Assembly (NCBI GenBank): GCA_023213395.1
Contig: CM041465.1
Coordinates: 94,991,741 to 95,055,740 of the forward strand
From: Cycas panzhihuaensis
Taxonomy: Eukaryota; Cycadophyta
DNA: 64,000 nucleotides
Direction: 5' to 3'
Positions 1-11,423 of the stretch are shown piece after piece; the stretch's first letter is position 1; the number at the start of each line of letters is the position of its first letter. The position numbers and the translations under genes were made by a program. The notes below the pieces were generated by a model that was given only the letters and a program-made list of their open reading frames with translations, was not told the origin of the DNA and made no database searches.

Positions 1-1390
1 CTTCCTTTACTGTCCACTACCAATAAGTTATCCTAATCTACTACACCTTGTGTCCAAGGGTAGCATGGAGGTGTACTTGCTAGAGGGTTAGCCATTCTAA
101 GGCTAACCTCCCCTTGCTTTGGCATGACATGTTGGTTTCCTTGAGAGTTTGTAGAGTCACTTTTGGTGGAAGATTACCTAACTTGAAACCTTCTAACTTG
201 TAACATTTCAGCAATTTACTTTTGCATAAGTATACATGTATTTGTTTTATATCCTAGAAGCCCCTTTAGAAAGGGAAAAGAACTTTTTGATTGTAGGTTT
301 GTTGTGCCATTTGTGGAGGAAGGTAAGCGACGATAATCCATATGCATTCTTTGGCCTCCTTTCCTTCAGTTGTTCTACTCTTTCATAGTTCTTTTTTTCC
401 TTTGTGTTTTCTTGCTCCTTTCTTTTCATTTTTGGGGGAGGTAAGGAAACCCCTACGTTGCTCATGTTGTGGTAGAAGGAAAAAGAGGAAGCAGGTGTAG
501 CACAAAGTGAAGACCACGTTTCAGCTACTTCGTTCTTCCAGGTATGCCCTTCTCATTTCGTAGGTCTTTTCGTGTTTCCTTTAGCTTGTGTGCTTACATA
601 AAAAGATAATAAGGGAATAAAGAAAAAGGTAACCACTATCATCATTATATTGCATATTAGTTCGTATTGTAGGGAAGAGCATTCATTAAGGGTTATCCCC
701 TTCTCTCTTTTGCCCAATTACATTGACGTGCATGTTGCATGATACCTAGGTTTATTTCTTTGCTTCTCTTCCCTTTATTTTGAAATGAAATAAGAGTGAG
801 GATTTTCTTTTGAGAGAGAAAGTATTTATCATTCTTTGCACTTGTATGCTTAGTTTATCTCTCATTTTCACACATACAACTAGTCTTTGTTCCATTGTGC
901 CTATAGAGACTAGGAACCCCTTCACACATAAGACTGGAGGGAACCCTTTCCCCTACCACTCTTTATCCATCTAACTTTCCTACTAGGTGGATTAGTTGTT
1001 AGAGGATCCATTTCCTAAGGTCCTTTTTCTTTCCTCACCATACCTACATACACTTCACCTACGTCCTTTAGCCTTCTTTCCACAAGGATTCATTCCCTCA
1101 TCGGGTCTTGCGTTCCCCTTCTGGCCATCTAAGGGTAGGAAGACCCTTGCTTTGAGGTTACTCGGGTAACTGAGGACATCTCTCACCTATGCTCCCTTTC
1201 AAAGTTAAAAGCTAGGTTATGTTGAGGAATTCGTGTGCTATTCATGGGTCCCGAACCTACGTTCTAATGCACGAACGCCCTGTGTGGGGGCTTCCTTATA
1301 CTTGTTGGTTTGATCCCTTTACCTCAAACCTTTCATTGATTGTCTTAATCCCAACTAAGTGTAGTTGCCATCTTCATGGACGTGATTCCA
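1..1390 (+). repeat. 5' LTR, 3' portion only
   Basis: The sequence matches the last 1.39 kb of the 3' LTR (16567-17959), with scattered substitutions of about 5 in the first 60 bases. Both copies end in TTCCA. After that the left copy runs into a PBS-like sequence and the right copy into unrelated copia coding sequence, which fixes the LTR end at 1390 and 17959. The start of this LTR lies outside the window. Confidence 0.85.
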
Positions 1391-1411
1391 CTAGCGACCA
1401 TACTAGGGACC
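1391..1411 (+). promoter_or_regulatory. Probable primer-binding site
   Basis: CTAGCGACCATACTAGGGAC follows the LTR end directly. It resembles the TGGCGACY...CTGGGGA type of primer-binding site of Tat/Ogre elements with G-to-A changes at CpG-like or GG positions. The likeness is from memory of the family and the site is mutated. Confidence 0.55.
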
Positions 1412-2802
1412 CGCCAGTAAGGGAATTAGTCTTTCTCATTTTTCTGTTGGTGCTACTACTTCTTGGTACCTTTCCTTTTTGATCTTGTTGGGTAGCCCCC
1501 AACACGTTCATTACCTTGTTTCTCTCTTCTTCCAGCGTATTAGCAGGACTTACATGCGATGATTCTTACGTCACTTATGAGGCCTACCTCTGTTGTTAGA
1601 AGAGCCCTCATATCATTCCCTTCTCGCATCGGATCCTGATTCAGTCATGGAGGGATCTCTTTCATACCACGCCTATGTGTTTAATTCCCTAGAGCCATCT
1701 ACTTCCTTCAAAGGGTCTGACCAAGGGAGTGAAGACCCCATTTATTATCTAGGTGACCAACCACACCCCCAATCTCATCATTCCTCTACTCACGGAGTAG
1801 AACCTACATCTCCTTTAGAGTTTTGCCACTCCCATGGTGATTCTCATGAGGATCATCCTGTGGGATCGGCTTCATATGAGGCCCCTTCTACCTCTTACGA
1901 TCAAGTGGATACCCCCCCACTGATGATGTAGTAGAAGCTTTGAGCTAATATTTCCAAGCCACTCGTCTCCAACTACACCCAAAGTGGTTTAAGAATATAT
2001 TACAAAGCATTGTGCCACCTTCTTCTACATCCCCTTCACCTCGCTCATCTCGTGTAGCTGCTTTACCCACGATGAGCCTGCCTTTTACATCTTCTTCTTC
2101 TCCCCATGGTATATGTTCCTTGGGAACCACTTAGGGAATGTCATCTTCCCAACTTGAGTTGAGCATGCCCCTGGCTAGTCAGACCACTAGTCCTCCTCCT
2201 ACCATTCTTTATCCACCTACTAGACCTAGGGGACCCACATGTCTCCCTACTTCTAGTCACGTGGGGTCTGTCCCCATACAATCCCAATACCAACCTAGAG
2301 ACCCTTCTCTCTATCTACCTCCCAGTTACACTACTCAATTGTGGGGGCATGGTAAAGGGAATTCCCTACCTGCTTATGGGTTGGACCCTCTGCATCCTTA
2401 TGGGGTCACGCCACCCACAGGTGGCCCATACGGGTAGAATCTAGTCCCTCACCCCTCCTTTCTGCCATCTTGTGTAGCACCTTACATCATATCTTTGTGA
2501 GGAGGGCCAACTCCTTCCCAAGGCATATTCCCTTAAGCTCCTTTTCAACAAGGAGTGCTCTCTCTAGGAGGGATGGGTATGTCATACCTATCTACTCCCC
2601 TGTAGGTTTCTTTGAACATGGGATTCATGCCTCCTCACCAAGCAGTAGGAGGACAACATCCCTTTTTGAACCAAACCCTCCAAGGAGGATTTGGGAAAAC
2701 CTACCCCCTATCATTTCTAGCATCTGTTGACCCTATGGTCTAGTCAAGGGTGCGTCCCTTTATGGATTATCAGTTAACCCCATTATCTGTTGAGGTGCTA
2801 AG
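1412..2802 (+). pseudogene. Leader and N-terminal gag region, broken
   Basis: The region between the PBS and the recognisable gag core holds several open stretches (1593-1931, 2138-2437, 2470-2730) rich in Ser, Pro, Thr and His, separated by stops. Their composition is like the variable proline- and serine-rich N-terminal part of large plant gag proteins, but no motif can be named. The pieces lie in different frames, so at least two frameshifts would be needed to join them. It could also be partly untranslated leader. Confidence 0.5.
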
Positions 2803-3900
2803 AACTAACTTACCACCTCACCCCCCTGAAGTACCCAAGTTCGATGGGACTTCATTGTAAGACCCAGTGGAGCATGTTCGTAGCTTCTCTATGGCATGTA
2901 TTGATTACTGGGCTTATGACCACATCCTCATGAAACTATTCCCACAGTCTCTTCAAGGTGATGCCCTTAAATGGTTTTATCACCTACCTGACCATTCTAT
3001 CTTCTCATTCCAGTAGCTGGTGGATGAGTTCGTCAACTACTTTGACATGGCTCACCCATTTGAGAGTGGAATGAAATCCCTTTTATCACTTAAACAAGGT
3101 CATGATGAAATGAATCATGACTTTATGATGTGTTTCCATGACCTTCTTTATTCCACTAAGGATACTTTGCCTAAGGAGTTGAAGAGGGACCTTTTTGTCA
3201 ATGCCCTTCATCCAAAAGTCCATGTAGCAGTTCTCAAGATGGGGGTAACTACGTGTGACTCTGCTATAGCGAAGTGCTTGGCACTCGAGGCTATTAAGAT
3301 TCAGGCAGGACTCAAGAAGCCTCTAAAGTCCTCACAGCGATGTGAGGCCCTACCACCATCAAAAGAAACCAAAACTCAACAACCCACTAGGTCATCTTCC
3401 CATTCTACCAAGATGACTCTAGACCCTCTTACTTCATCCATATGTTTATTTGAATGTACTATGAAGGAGCTCAAGCTTCAAGCTCCTTCATCTCCCACGT
3501 CTAACAAGCCAGTTCAACAGGCATCACAAGCTACTCCTTCCAAGGGTGGCAACACCCAGTCCTCTTAAGCGAGGAAACCTGACTCCTCCCTTGAGAGGAA
3601 GTGGCACTCCATCCATGGGGAGTGCTTCTATGATGATTCACGGTGTTAAGCATAACATCCTAAAGCTTCCCCACAATGTGACTCTTCCCTAAAACAGGCA
3701 TCTAGACCCAACCTAGATCAGCCTGTTCATAGAGATCCCTTCCCCAAACATGGGGAATGTGAATGCAACCCCCAAAAGAAGAATAACCAGAACCAAGGGA
3801 GGTCTCTAAAACCTCGCCCTTCCTAATCCAAAGGGAAGGGTGTGAGGAATTCATCCTCTTCCTCAGGTTCCCCTAACTGACATACCTCTTCACCTTTGCG
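2803..3900 (+). pseudogene. gag (retrotransposon gag core), broken
   Basis: The translation carries the Retrotrans_gag pattern. A PKFDG-type start and DPVEHVRSF are followed by LFPQSLQGDALKWFYHLPD, then, after an in-frame stop at about 3015, the open stretch 3020-3568 with LVDEFVNYF, KQGHDEMNHDFMMCFHDLL and an FVNALHPKV-type end of the capsid domain. This is the nucleocapsid/capsid-forming protein of Ty3/gypsy elements. Downstream (3569-3900) is a basic, Gln- and Lys-rich C-terminal tail with several stops and a few Cys/His residues that may be a decayed zinc-binding region. Stops within the core and tail make it a pseudogene. The next domain, protease, follows in the usual order. Confidence 0.85.
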
Positions 3901-4136
3901 ATCTTGGAATAAAGGAAAGAAGGTTATTTAGTTGCTTAAAACCACCCCATTGTATGCCTTAACTTAGTCTCAAGTAATCAAAGAGGCAAGCGGTGCCTCT
4001 TCATCCACATCTCATCCTGATCCTCTTCTAGAAACTTCTCTTTTAGAAGCCCCCTCACTCCCCAAGACCATTCATGTGTGCCCCGATCATTACAACTTTC
4101 AAAGGGCTCCTCCCCAACCTACTGCAAAGGGGAAGC

Positions 4137-4703
4137 CTTTCTTTGTCATTGATGAGCTTCATACCATGGCTATCAGAATGTCCATAATGGATTTCTTAAG
4201 GAGCTACCTTGAATAACGCATATTACTCTTGGAGGCTTTAGGATTAGGTGACACACATATTCACGCCTTGGGTGTCACCCCAAACTGTGAGCTTGTCATC
4301 TCTTTTGATACTAAGGATCTTCCCCCTGCTAGTGAAAGGGAGCACCAATGGCACTTCCCTTTGACTATTACTATCAATATTTTAGATTGTACTTTATGAA
4401 GGACCATTGTCAACAATAGTTCTTTTGTTAATGACATGCCCTTGTCCGTTATGCAAGAGCTTTGCATATCAGCTTTAGAATCGGTTCCATGGTGATGCCA
4501 AGGCTACGATGGTAGCAAAAAGACACCCTTGGGATCGATGTCTCTCCCACTTACTCTTGAGGACAAGACTGTCCTTACTAATATTATAGTCCTTGATGTT
4601 AACATTGACTATAATCTGTTGTTAGGACGCCCATGGGTTGATCAGATGGGGGCTATGTGCTTGTCCCATTGGGAGCAACTTAAATTCATCCACGAAGGGT
4701 GAA
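4137..4703 (+). pseudogene. Aspartic protease (pol PR domain), broken
   Basis: Motifs in order are an LGLGDTHIHALGV-type region, LTITINILD, a degenerate active site read as IVNNSSFVNDMPLSVM, and the C-terminal IVLDVNIDYNLLLGRPWVDQ followed by LKF. The LLGRPW signature near the end of the protease is typical of plant Ty3/gypsy elements of the Tat and Athila branches. In the active site the Asp expected before the Gly-Ser pair reads as Asn, so the catalytic residue appears lost, in addition to several stop codons. The enzyme would normally cut the gag-pol polyprotein. Confidence 0.8.
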
Positions 4704-4843
4704 TGAGAGTCATCTCTTAGGAGCTTCTTCCTATTAAACAACTATGTCAATCCCACCAAGTAGGTCATGGCTAAACAAAAGGTGACAAAGGCCTTTTTAC
4801 CCATGCCTTTACTTATTCTATTGACATTCCTGACTCATCTCTT

Positions 4844-5685
4844 TTGGAAGAAGACCCTTCATCCTCTTCTTCCAACCTCACACATTTCGCTCCTATTGGT
4901 GTCAGAAGTTATGGGTACCTTATCATACTTAGTGATGATGAGTCTGATGTCGAGGATGAGGATCTCCCTCACCTTGTTTTCCTTCTGAGCACGAGTAGAG
5001 GGAACCTCCTTCATTTTAGATCCCACTCTGGAACCCCTATAGTTGGAGAAACTAGTTCTTCTCTTATATCTTATGTCATCGCCCTTGTTAATCAGGTGCT
5101 CCTTGAGTCTTCCCCTTTATTTATGCACATAGGTAATGAGGTCAGGGAGCCTCATGTTGTCCCTTATGAGGGATCTATTTTTGGCTCTTCTAGGGAGTTC
5201 GTCAGGAACTTCGAGCATCATGACGACCACCATGGTCCTGCTGTCTCTGCTTCCCTTCACCCTTCGTCTTATCAAAGTGTGGTCATCCATGGGGTGGATT
5301 ACTTTGAGAATGACGAAGCCCTACTTGAGCATTTAGTAGGCTCCACACCCAACCTTTTTTCTGGTCACCATATGCTTGGCTATCAGAAGGTCTTGGCTAT
5401 TGGGTCTTCTCTCGCTGACCCAACTCCATCCCCCGTTCCATCCCTTCTTGTTGATCGATCCCCCCTCCACTTTGAGGAGGGGAATACCATGTACATGGGG
5501 GCAACCCAGGACATAGTCCTTACCCTAAGCAAAGTCATTAAGGTAGGCACAGAATGCTCTCCTGATGAAGTGAAGGAGTATACCCTTCTATTCTAAGAGT
5601 TTTGAGATGTTTTTGCGTGAGACTACTATGATATGAAGGGAATTGATCCTTCAATCATTACCCACAACCTTACCACAATTCCTGG
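4844..5685 (+). pseudogene. Pol linker upstream of RT with a stub of RT
   Basis: An uninterrupted 250-residue stretch (4844-5596) is Ser- and acid-rich at its N-terminus and contains HGVDYFENDEALLEHL. It ends in IKVGTECSPDEVKEYTLLF, which in Tat-type pol precedes the RT entry. After one stop the frame continues through DVFA and DYYDMKGIDPSIITHNL to about 5685, the known lead-in to RT (FAW-Y-DMPG-type motif). The RT itself then never appears, because the reading switches directly to integrase. This is the longest open stretch of the element. By family comparison it is linker rather than a gene of its own. Confidence 0.75.
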
Positions 5686-6606
5686 CGCTTGCCATATGTG
5701 TCAGAAGCAACACCCTCTCCACCTCATTATATCTCCATGGCTCTTCTCCTAATGGAGGTTGGACCACATTAGAGCCATATCCCCATCCTCTTTGTTGTAG
5801 CACAAGTTCATCTCAAATGCTATAGAGTACTTTACTAAATGGGCGGAAGCCATTCCTTTGACTACTACCCCTGGTAAGATAATATCCACCTTTGTCTACC
5901 AATATATCATCTGCTGCCTTGGGGTGGGGTTCCCGATGTCCTAATCATGGACAACATAACTCTTTTTTGTAATAAAGAGATGGATGAGCTTTATGAGAAA
6001 TTCCACATTTCTCATAAAAATTCCTCTCCTTACTATCCCTAAGCTAATGGCTAGGTCAAATCATTTAACAAAACTCTTATAAATATTCTAAAGGAAATTG
6101 TCACCTAATCTCAAAGAGATTGACACCTCTAGCTCCCTTCTGCCCTATGGACGTATCACACATCTATCTATATGGCTATTGCGAAGACTCCTTTCTCCCT
6201 AGTCTATGGGATGGAGGCGGTTCTCCCATTAGAAGTGGAGATTCCTTCTCTATAGGTCTCTCTCTGAGGTCTTGTTGATGAGGAGTTTATTTGTTAGGCT
6301 CACCTCTTAGACCTCAAGGCCTTGGATGAGAAATGCTTAGCTGCCTACCAAGCTAACCTTACCTCTAAGGCTAGGATATGAAGCACCTACAATAAACACC
6401 TCTAACCCCATCCTTTACATCCCGGGGACCACGTTCTCAAATTGAAATATCTCCACAATCGCCTGACCAAATTCAGACCCAAATGGGTTGGCCCTTTTGT
6501 CATCCTCAAGAGTCTTAGGAACGGTGCTTATCAGATCACCACCTTAGAGGACCTCGATTTTGAAAAGGCTGTTAATGGGAAATTCTTAAAAAAATTTTAT
6601 GCATGA
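5686..6606 (+). pseudogene. Integrase (pol INT), frameshifted
   Basis: The fragment starts at CHMCQKQ, the last part of the integrase zinc domain, then LHLIISPWLFS, a WRLDHIRAISP-type stretch and EYFTKWAEAIPLTT (rve core). Later come LIMDN, KNSSPYYP with degenerate NGQ, and TPFSLVYGMEAVLPLEVEIPS. The C-terminal part reads PGDHVLKLKYL, KWVGPFVILKS and NGAYQITTLEDL, ending LKKFYA followed by a stop. These are the core and C-terminal domains of Ty3/gypsy integrase, which inserts the cDNA into the chromosome. There are frameshifts near 5745 and 5930 and many stops. The N-terminal zinc finger is truncated at the RT-RNase H deletion junction. Confidence 0.85.
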
Positions 6607-7499
6607 CTACATCACCCTCTTCTTTATGCTATAGAATGAGCCTAAATTACCATCCTAGGTGTGTCCCCATTCCCCTTGGGCACAGGTGGAATGGTGGCTT
6701 AGGGTGGCCCTTTTGCTTCTTTTGGGTTCCTCCCACGGAACCCCTTGTCCTCCTTTTTCTAGAGGCCCCATCTTCCTAATTGAATGTGTTGTACCAATCG
6801 CTCCAGGCCTTAGGTACATTACCCAACTAGGATCACGTGTTAGAGTGTCGTCACTCCCTTCCCATTGACACTTCCTTTGCATATCCCGCTATGGTCCCAT
6901 ATGGACATATGTGTTGCCCTACCTCCTAGCCTCACATATGTCTATCGTCGTTGCTCATGGTGATCGTGTATGTGCTTGCTAGGAATATGGCCCTACATGA
7001 AAGGAAATATATGTAGCTCAAACAATCCTCTATCACAAACCATACAATAATCAACCAAAAAACATCATAACATTTAGGTCCTCATGCATCCGTATACCCT
7101 CATACATATACATACATATAGAAAAAAAAAATATACATCATCCATCATCATGTGTCATCACACACATCAACATATATCAAATAGGATGCCAATGGCCCTG
7201 TCTATATATACAAAATCATCATGTGTCATATCATACAAAAGGGTATGGTACATCATCTGTGGGAAGCTAGAATCCTTGCAGGGAGGAGTACAATCATGTG
7301 GGAATATATGGTGACTCCCTAGAGGTCTGGTACTTTCCCATATCAAATCAAAAACTACTACAACCTACTCTCTAGTGCTATCTCGCTCCTAGAGCATCAT
7401 CTCATGGTCTATGTAATCCCTCTCTTGGGGACCATATGTCTCCCAGACTACTCCTGTATCTCTGGGAACTCCTGACCTCACTCCCCTCGTCCCAAGGCC
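6607..7499 (+). other. Non-coding stretch between integrase and the antisense ORF
   Basis: No conserved protein was found. Around 7084-7260 the sequence is simple and rich in CAT/CATA, with TCATCATGTGTCAT occurring twice (about 7147 and 7212). Open frames on both strands at 6655-6882 mirror each other and have no recognisable motif. Confidence 0.6.
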
Positions 7500-9270
7500 T
7501 CCTCGGGGTCATCATCGTCATGTGGGTATAGGTCCTACTCCTTGATAACCTCGATGCCACCTGATCTACCAGCTGATTATATCATACTTGGATACAATCC
7601 CTTTCCTCCTCCACTCCTTGAACTCACTCCTCCAATACTTCTATCCTAATGCAACTCTCTGCATCACCACCTGCTCCTCCCTGAGATTATAGAGCCTGGA
7701 CTCGATCTTGTAGTGCATCTCTCTCTACCCTGGTCGTATCCAACTCACCTATAGTCATCCCACCCTCGCCTCATGCTCCCGGGACTCTATCACCCACATG
7801 TCTCTAGCCCTGACTAGAGGGGTGAATTCCACCATGTGGTCTTCTGCTGACCTAGCTCCTCTCCTACTTGGATGGGAGGTTATCCCTCCATGTAAACCCA
7901 GGGAAGCATCTCCCAGACTACTACCTTGATCAACCTCTCGATGTCCACCACTCCTACAAATCCAACATGCCATGTATCAGCATATACATCCATAAGTATA
8001 TACACCAAACAAATCAAATAAAGAATAACAACTAGAGATGTGGTCATCAAAAGATGATGGGAAATGGTAGTGTCTCACCTACTGGAACTGCAAGCTATCC
8101 GAATCAGACGATCACCTCCTCCTCGGGTCCCCCACCCACTGTTGGTACCTCCTCCTCCTCTAGTACCACCTCACTGACTGCCTAGCCTATCAGGGCACCT
8201 CCACCCTCTGTTGCTGGTGCTGTCACTGCCTACACTCTCCCTACAGTCCCTAACAGACCTGCCTCTCCTCCTGCGGCTCCCGATGGCCCTACCTCTTCTC
8301 CTCTGAACCTTGATGGACCTACCTCTCCTCCTACGGTCCCTAATGGACCTGCTACTCTCGATGGGCCAGCCCCATCACCTCCATCATCATCATCTCCCTC
8401 TCTAGGGGTACCTCCTACTCCTCCTGCCTCATCATCGCTATCCCACCTCACCCCTCTATACGAATCTATTGTGTAGTCGGTCATGGTGAGGAGGTCTAGT
8501 AATCTAGCCTTAATTGAGCGCCTAACGTGTGCCTAGTCCTCGGTTCCTCTAAACTGAGTCTGCCACTTATGGACCATAGGGCCCATGCCAAGATCAGATG
8601 AGGCCCTCTTAGTGGTGCCACTGCTCTAAAGTGGTCGAAGAACTAGCACTACAACAATGTGATGTATGGCAATCCTCCTCTCCTCGCTGCCCTGATGGCA
8701 TTCAATTGGATAACCAAGTTCACCGCTATCAGTGTGGCAGAGTCTAATCTCTTCTTGACCTCACATATCCTAATTGCATCCATCCATCTATCGTGTATGC
8801 CCCTATAATTCTATTTTTAGGATATCCAGAATAGAATTGATAGAGTAATTAATTTCCTCACGTGAGGAATCCTAGACATAATCATGCTCTGGACTGGTAT
8901 ACCTCTCCTTTCCCATCGGTCCTAACCTATGAAATATGTCATCACCTCTCTATGTGCAGTGTCATTACTAGGTAGTATGCCTAGTGACGTTGGTGCTCCA
9001 GCTACTGGTACTCCCAGGATCCTCCTTACGTCTCATGGTGTGACTGTAATATCTTCTACTTGGGGGAGATGGAACACATACCTCTGTCAATCCCAGTGTG
9101 AGACTATATCCACTAGGAGGCACTAGTCTGACGCATACTGCGGTGTTTAAATGGCCTTCAATAGGCCACATCTCCCCAGTACTCACTGATCTCTGTGAGT
9201 CATCATCTCAATAAAGCTAATCATGGCAACTTCTATGTTTTCATAGTTGTCCACCATAATAACTGCCTAC
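7500..9270 (-). pseudogene. Antisense ORF with plant-mobile-domain-like N-terminus, broken
   Basis: Read on the minus strand from about 9270, the translation has a stop-interrupted stretch whose best part (9086-8988) reads RYVFHLPQVEDITVTP, stop, DVRRILGVPVAGAP. This matches the FHLP-GE-TITL-DV--LLGLPV-G pattern at the start of the plant mobile domain (PMD, aminotransferase-like), known in hosts and in MULE and gypsy elements. Further on come AVNLVIQLNAIRAARRGGLP (8730-8650), an acidic Gly/Asp-rich stretch with imperfect 12-13 residue repeats around VGPS and GGE (8484-8230), and a charged coiled-coil-like tail containing VERDALQDRVQAL (7740-7680). Stops and frameshifts occur throughout. Role unknown. 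The middle could instead belong to the related putative plant transposon domain. Confidence 0.55.
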
Positions 9271-9867
9271 AAAACCCCAAAACATAATCAGAACTTATCC
9301 AAATTTACCTGTCGGCCCTTAGGACTACCTCCCACTCCTCTTGGACTGAGATCTGGCTCTCCTTCAGGCCACCCTTTTATTTTTAACCAATCTACCTTCA
9401 CACCGCGCTAAACTCCATGGTACTGCAGAGTTTAGCATGGGGCCCACTGGGATTTTATCCAAATCTCAATGGCCCCACAGCAAAGATCATGGCACCGTGA
9501 TATTTGTTGCAGTGTCAGCGTCACCCCCCAAAAATGGGAGGTTTCTAACAAAAATAAAAAATAAAAATTATTTGTCTGGGTGGGCCACACTTAGGCCCAC
9601 CGGGACTAGGGCTCCCTGATGCCCTAGTCTCACCTCTCACTTGGTCCAATTCATAATCCAAGAGATCGATATTTACCCTTAAGGGGCCCAAAACTACAAT
9701 GAAAATAATTAAAAAATAATAAAATTTAATTGACGAAATGGGTTAGGGTACGGATGATCCACTCACTGGATCTAGTCTCGCTACTGCCATCTTGTCTCCT
9801 TGATCCCACTAGTTGTCTCTGCATCCTGGTCTAATGGTTGGATCTCTCCCTGTGTGCCTCCGAAGTC
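9271..9867 (+). other. Non-coding spacer before the duplicated block
   Basis: No protein motif was found. A perfect 8-bp inverted repeat, CTAAACTC with GAGTTTAG, occurs at about 9408-9435. The block from 9868 onwards is repeated at 13438; this spacer is not. Confidence 0.5.
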
Positions 9868-10236
9868 AAGCGGTGCTCTGCTATGTAGAGGGAAGGGCTT
9901 TGATTCATTCGTGAGCCCGTGAAAATAAATTCCATTTTCATTGAGTTTCTTTAATATAGGCAGGGGCCCCAACAGGCACTTCTTCTATTTTTCTCATCGT
10001 GATAGCCCTTGAGACTATCTCCTTTCCATGATCACCTTTGCCTTCTGGGTCAGTCTCTAATTTTGCCCTCGTAGATTTCTTTTTCCCTCGACCTACCAGG
10101 AGCATTTATGACACCCTTTCTTTGGCCTTACAAGGCCCCTTCTTCTTTGTTTTGCATACTGCCTCCATACATACTTGAGTTTATACTTATTTGACTCGTT
10201 TCACCATCCTAGATCTGTTTTCGCTACCCATTCATA

Positions 10237-10317
10237 CCTCTGGGGCTTCCAAAGGAAATGTACCCCTTATTCAAGACTGCATTTCGCTTCCTTAAGCGAC
10301 CTTTGGCACCCCAGAGG
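10237..10317 (+). promoter_or_regulatory. Conserved stem-loop upstream of the RNase H ORF (copy A)
   Basis: CCTCTGGGGCTTCCAAAGG (10237-10255) pairs with CCTTTGGCACCCCAGAGG (10300-10317) as an 18-bp imperfect stem. A small inner hairpin (CGCTT/AAGCG) lies in the loop. The same arms are kept in copy B. Function is unknown. Confidence 0.45.
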
Positions 10318-10517
10318 AGCCTTTTCATTGTTGACTCTTCCTTGTTCGCCGGTTGGCCCTCTTTGCTCTCAGGTAGCCTTGTCCTTAGGTCTTCTTACCT
10401 TTTATGACCTTTATTAACAACCATTTGGAGCCTTTTACGATGATTTCATACTATTGAGTCCTCTCTACTCATCGATCCCATCAGCATTCTTCTCTCTACC
10501 GAGACCTCCATTTTGTC

Positions 10518-10940
10518 ATGGCCTTAATCATTTTCACTGATGGCGGAAGTCATGGCAACCTTGGCCCTTCCACTACTGCATGGATTCTCTGTGATCCTTT
10601 CAGACACGACTTCATGTGCTCCGAGATCTTCCTTCATGAAGCCACTAATAATGAAGCTGAGTACAAAGTTGTTATTGAGGCCCTTACCGATGCACTCTGC
10701 TTCCATCATGGACCCATCATCCTCCTTTGTGACTCTCAGGTTATGGTGTCCCATCTCACCCAGGTCTACCAGGTGTGGTGCCCATGCTTGAGGGACCTTG
10801 CCTTAACTGCCAAATCCTTGTTGGCTTGTTTTTCATCTATCAATATTTGATACATTCTGCGGGCTCTCAACGTTGAGGCAGATAGCTTAGTTCACCTCAT
10901 CCTTAAGTATCACCTCCCTCTCCTTAGTGACCCACCTTGA
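10518..10940 (+). pseudogene. Additional RNase H ORF, copy A (one stop)
   Basis: The translation from an ATG directly at the start of the fold reads IIFTDGGSHGNLGPST, NNEAEYKVVIEAL, LCDSQVMVSHL, and after one stop RALNVEADSLVHLIL. These are the four catalytic blocks of RNase HI: Asp in TDGG, Glu in NNEAEY, Asp in CDS and Asp in EADS. All four acidic residues are kept; the only lesion is a TGA at 10848-10850. The ORF ends at 10940. RNase H removes RNA from the RNA-DNA hybrid during reverse transcription. It lies about 4 kb downstream of integrase and 0.5 kb before the polypurine tract, so it is the extra RNase H known from Tat-type elements rather than the one that follows RT. It has its own possible start codon, but whether it was a separate product is inference. 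Confidence 0.85.
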
Positions 10941-11423
10941 GGGACTTGTCTGGTCATGCTTGCACCCAAGTTTTGGGTCATCCTTTACATCGTAATTTGT
11001 TCGCACCTCCGAAAACTAGTTGTTAATGAGGCTAAACTATGGCAACCACTAGGTTTATTTTCTTCACTCTACACTTAGCATCTTGGTATATAGCTCTCAC
11101 TATTCTTGATTTGTGTTTGTATATAGCTTTGTTTACAACATTAATCGAGTCTTATGTATGGCCTTCACCACCCATTCTTCCTACTCTTATAATGGGGACA
11201 CCCATCCCATCATCTGCTATCTTTACTTATTGTCTATATCACGACCCATAGGCAGCCCCTATGTTGTCTTGCCCTTGCCTCCATAGCCACGCATTCTACC
11301 ATGACACTCATTGTTGCCCTTGGTTTGCACTATTACTCTGATTTGGATATATATATGCTACTAACATTCTGTTCTCAGCATTCACTGTTGCATTATGCCT
11401 TCGAGATACGAGGCTATACTGCC

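Noticed and set aside
4844-5596. A 250-residue open frame, the longest in the window, as a host gene
   Set aside because: Its end reads into the lead-in of RT and it sits between protease and integrase in order, so it is retroelement linker.
6655-6882. Overlapping open frames on both strands after integrase
   Set aside because: They mirror each other, show no motif and fall in the element's 3' non-coding part.
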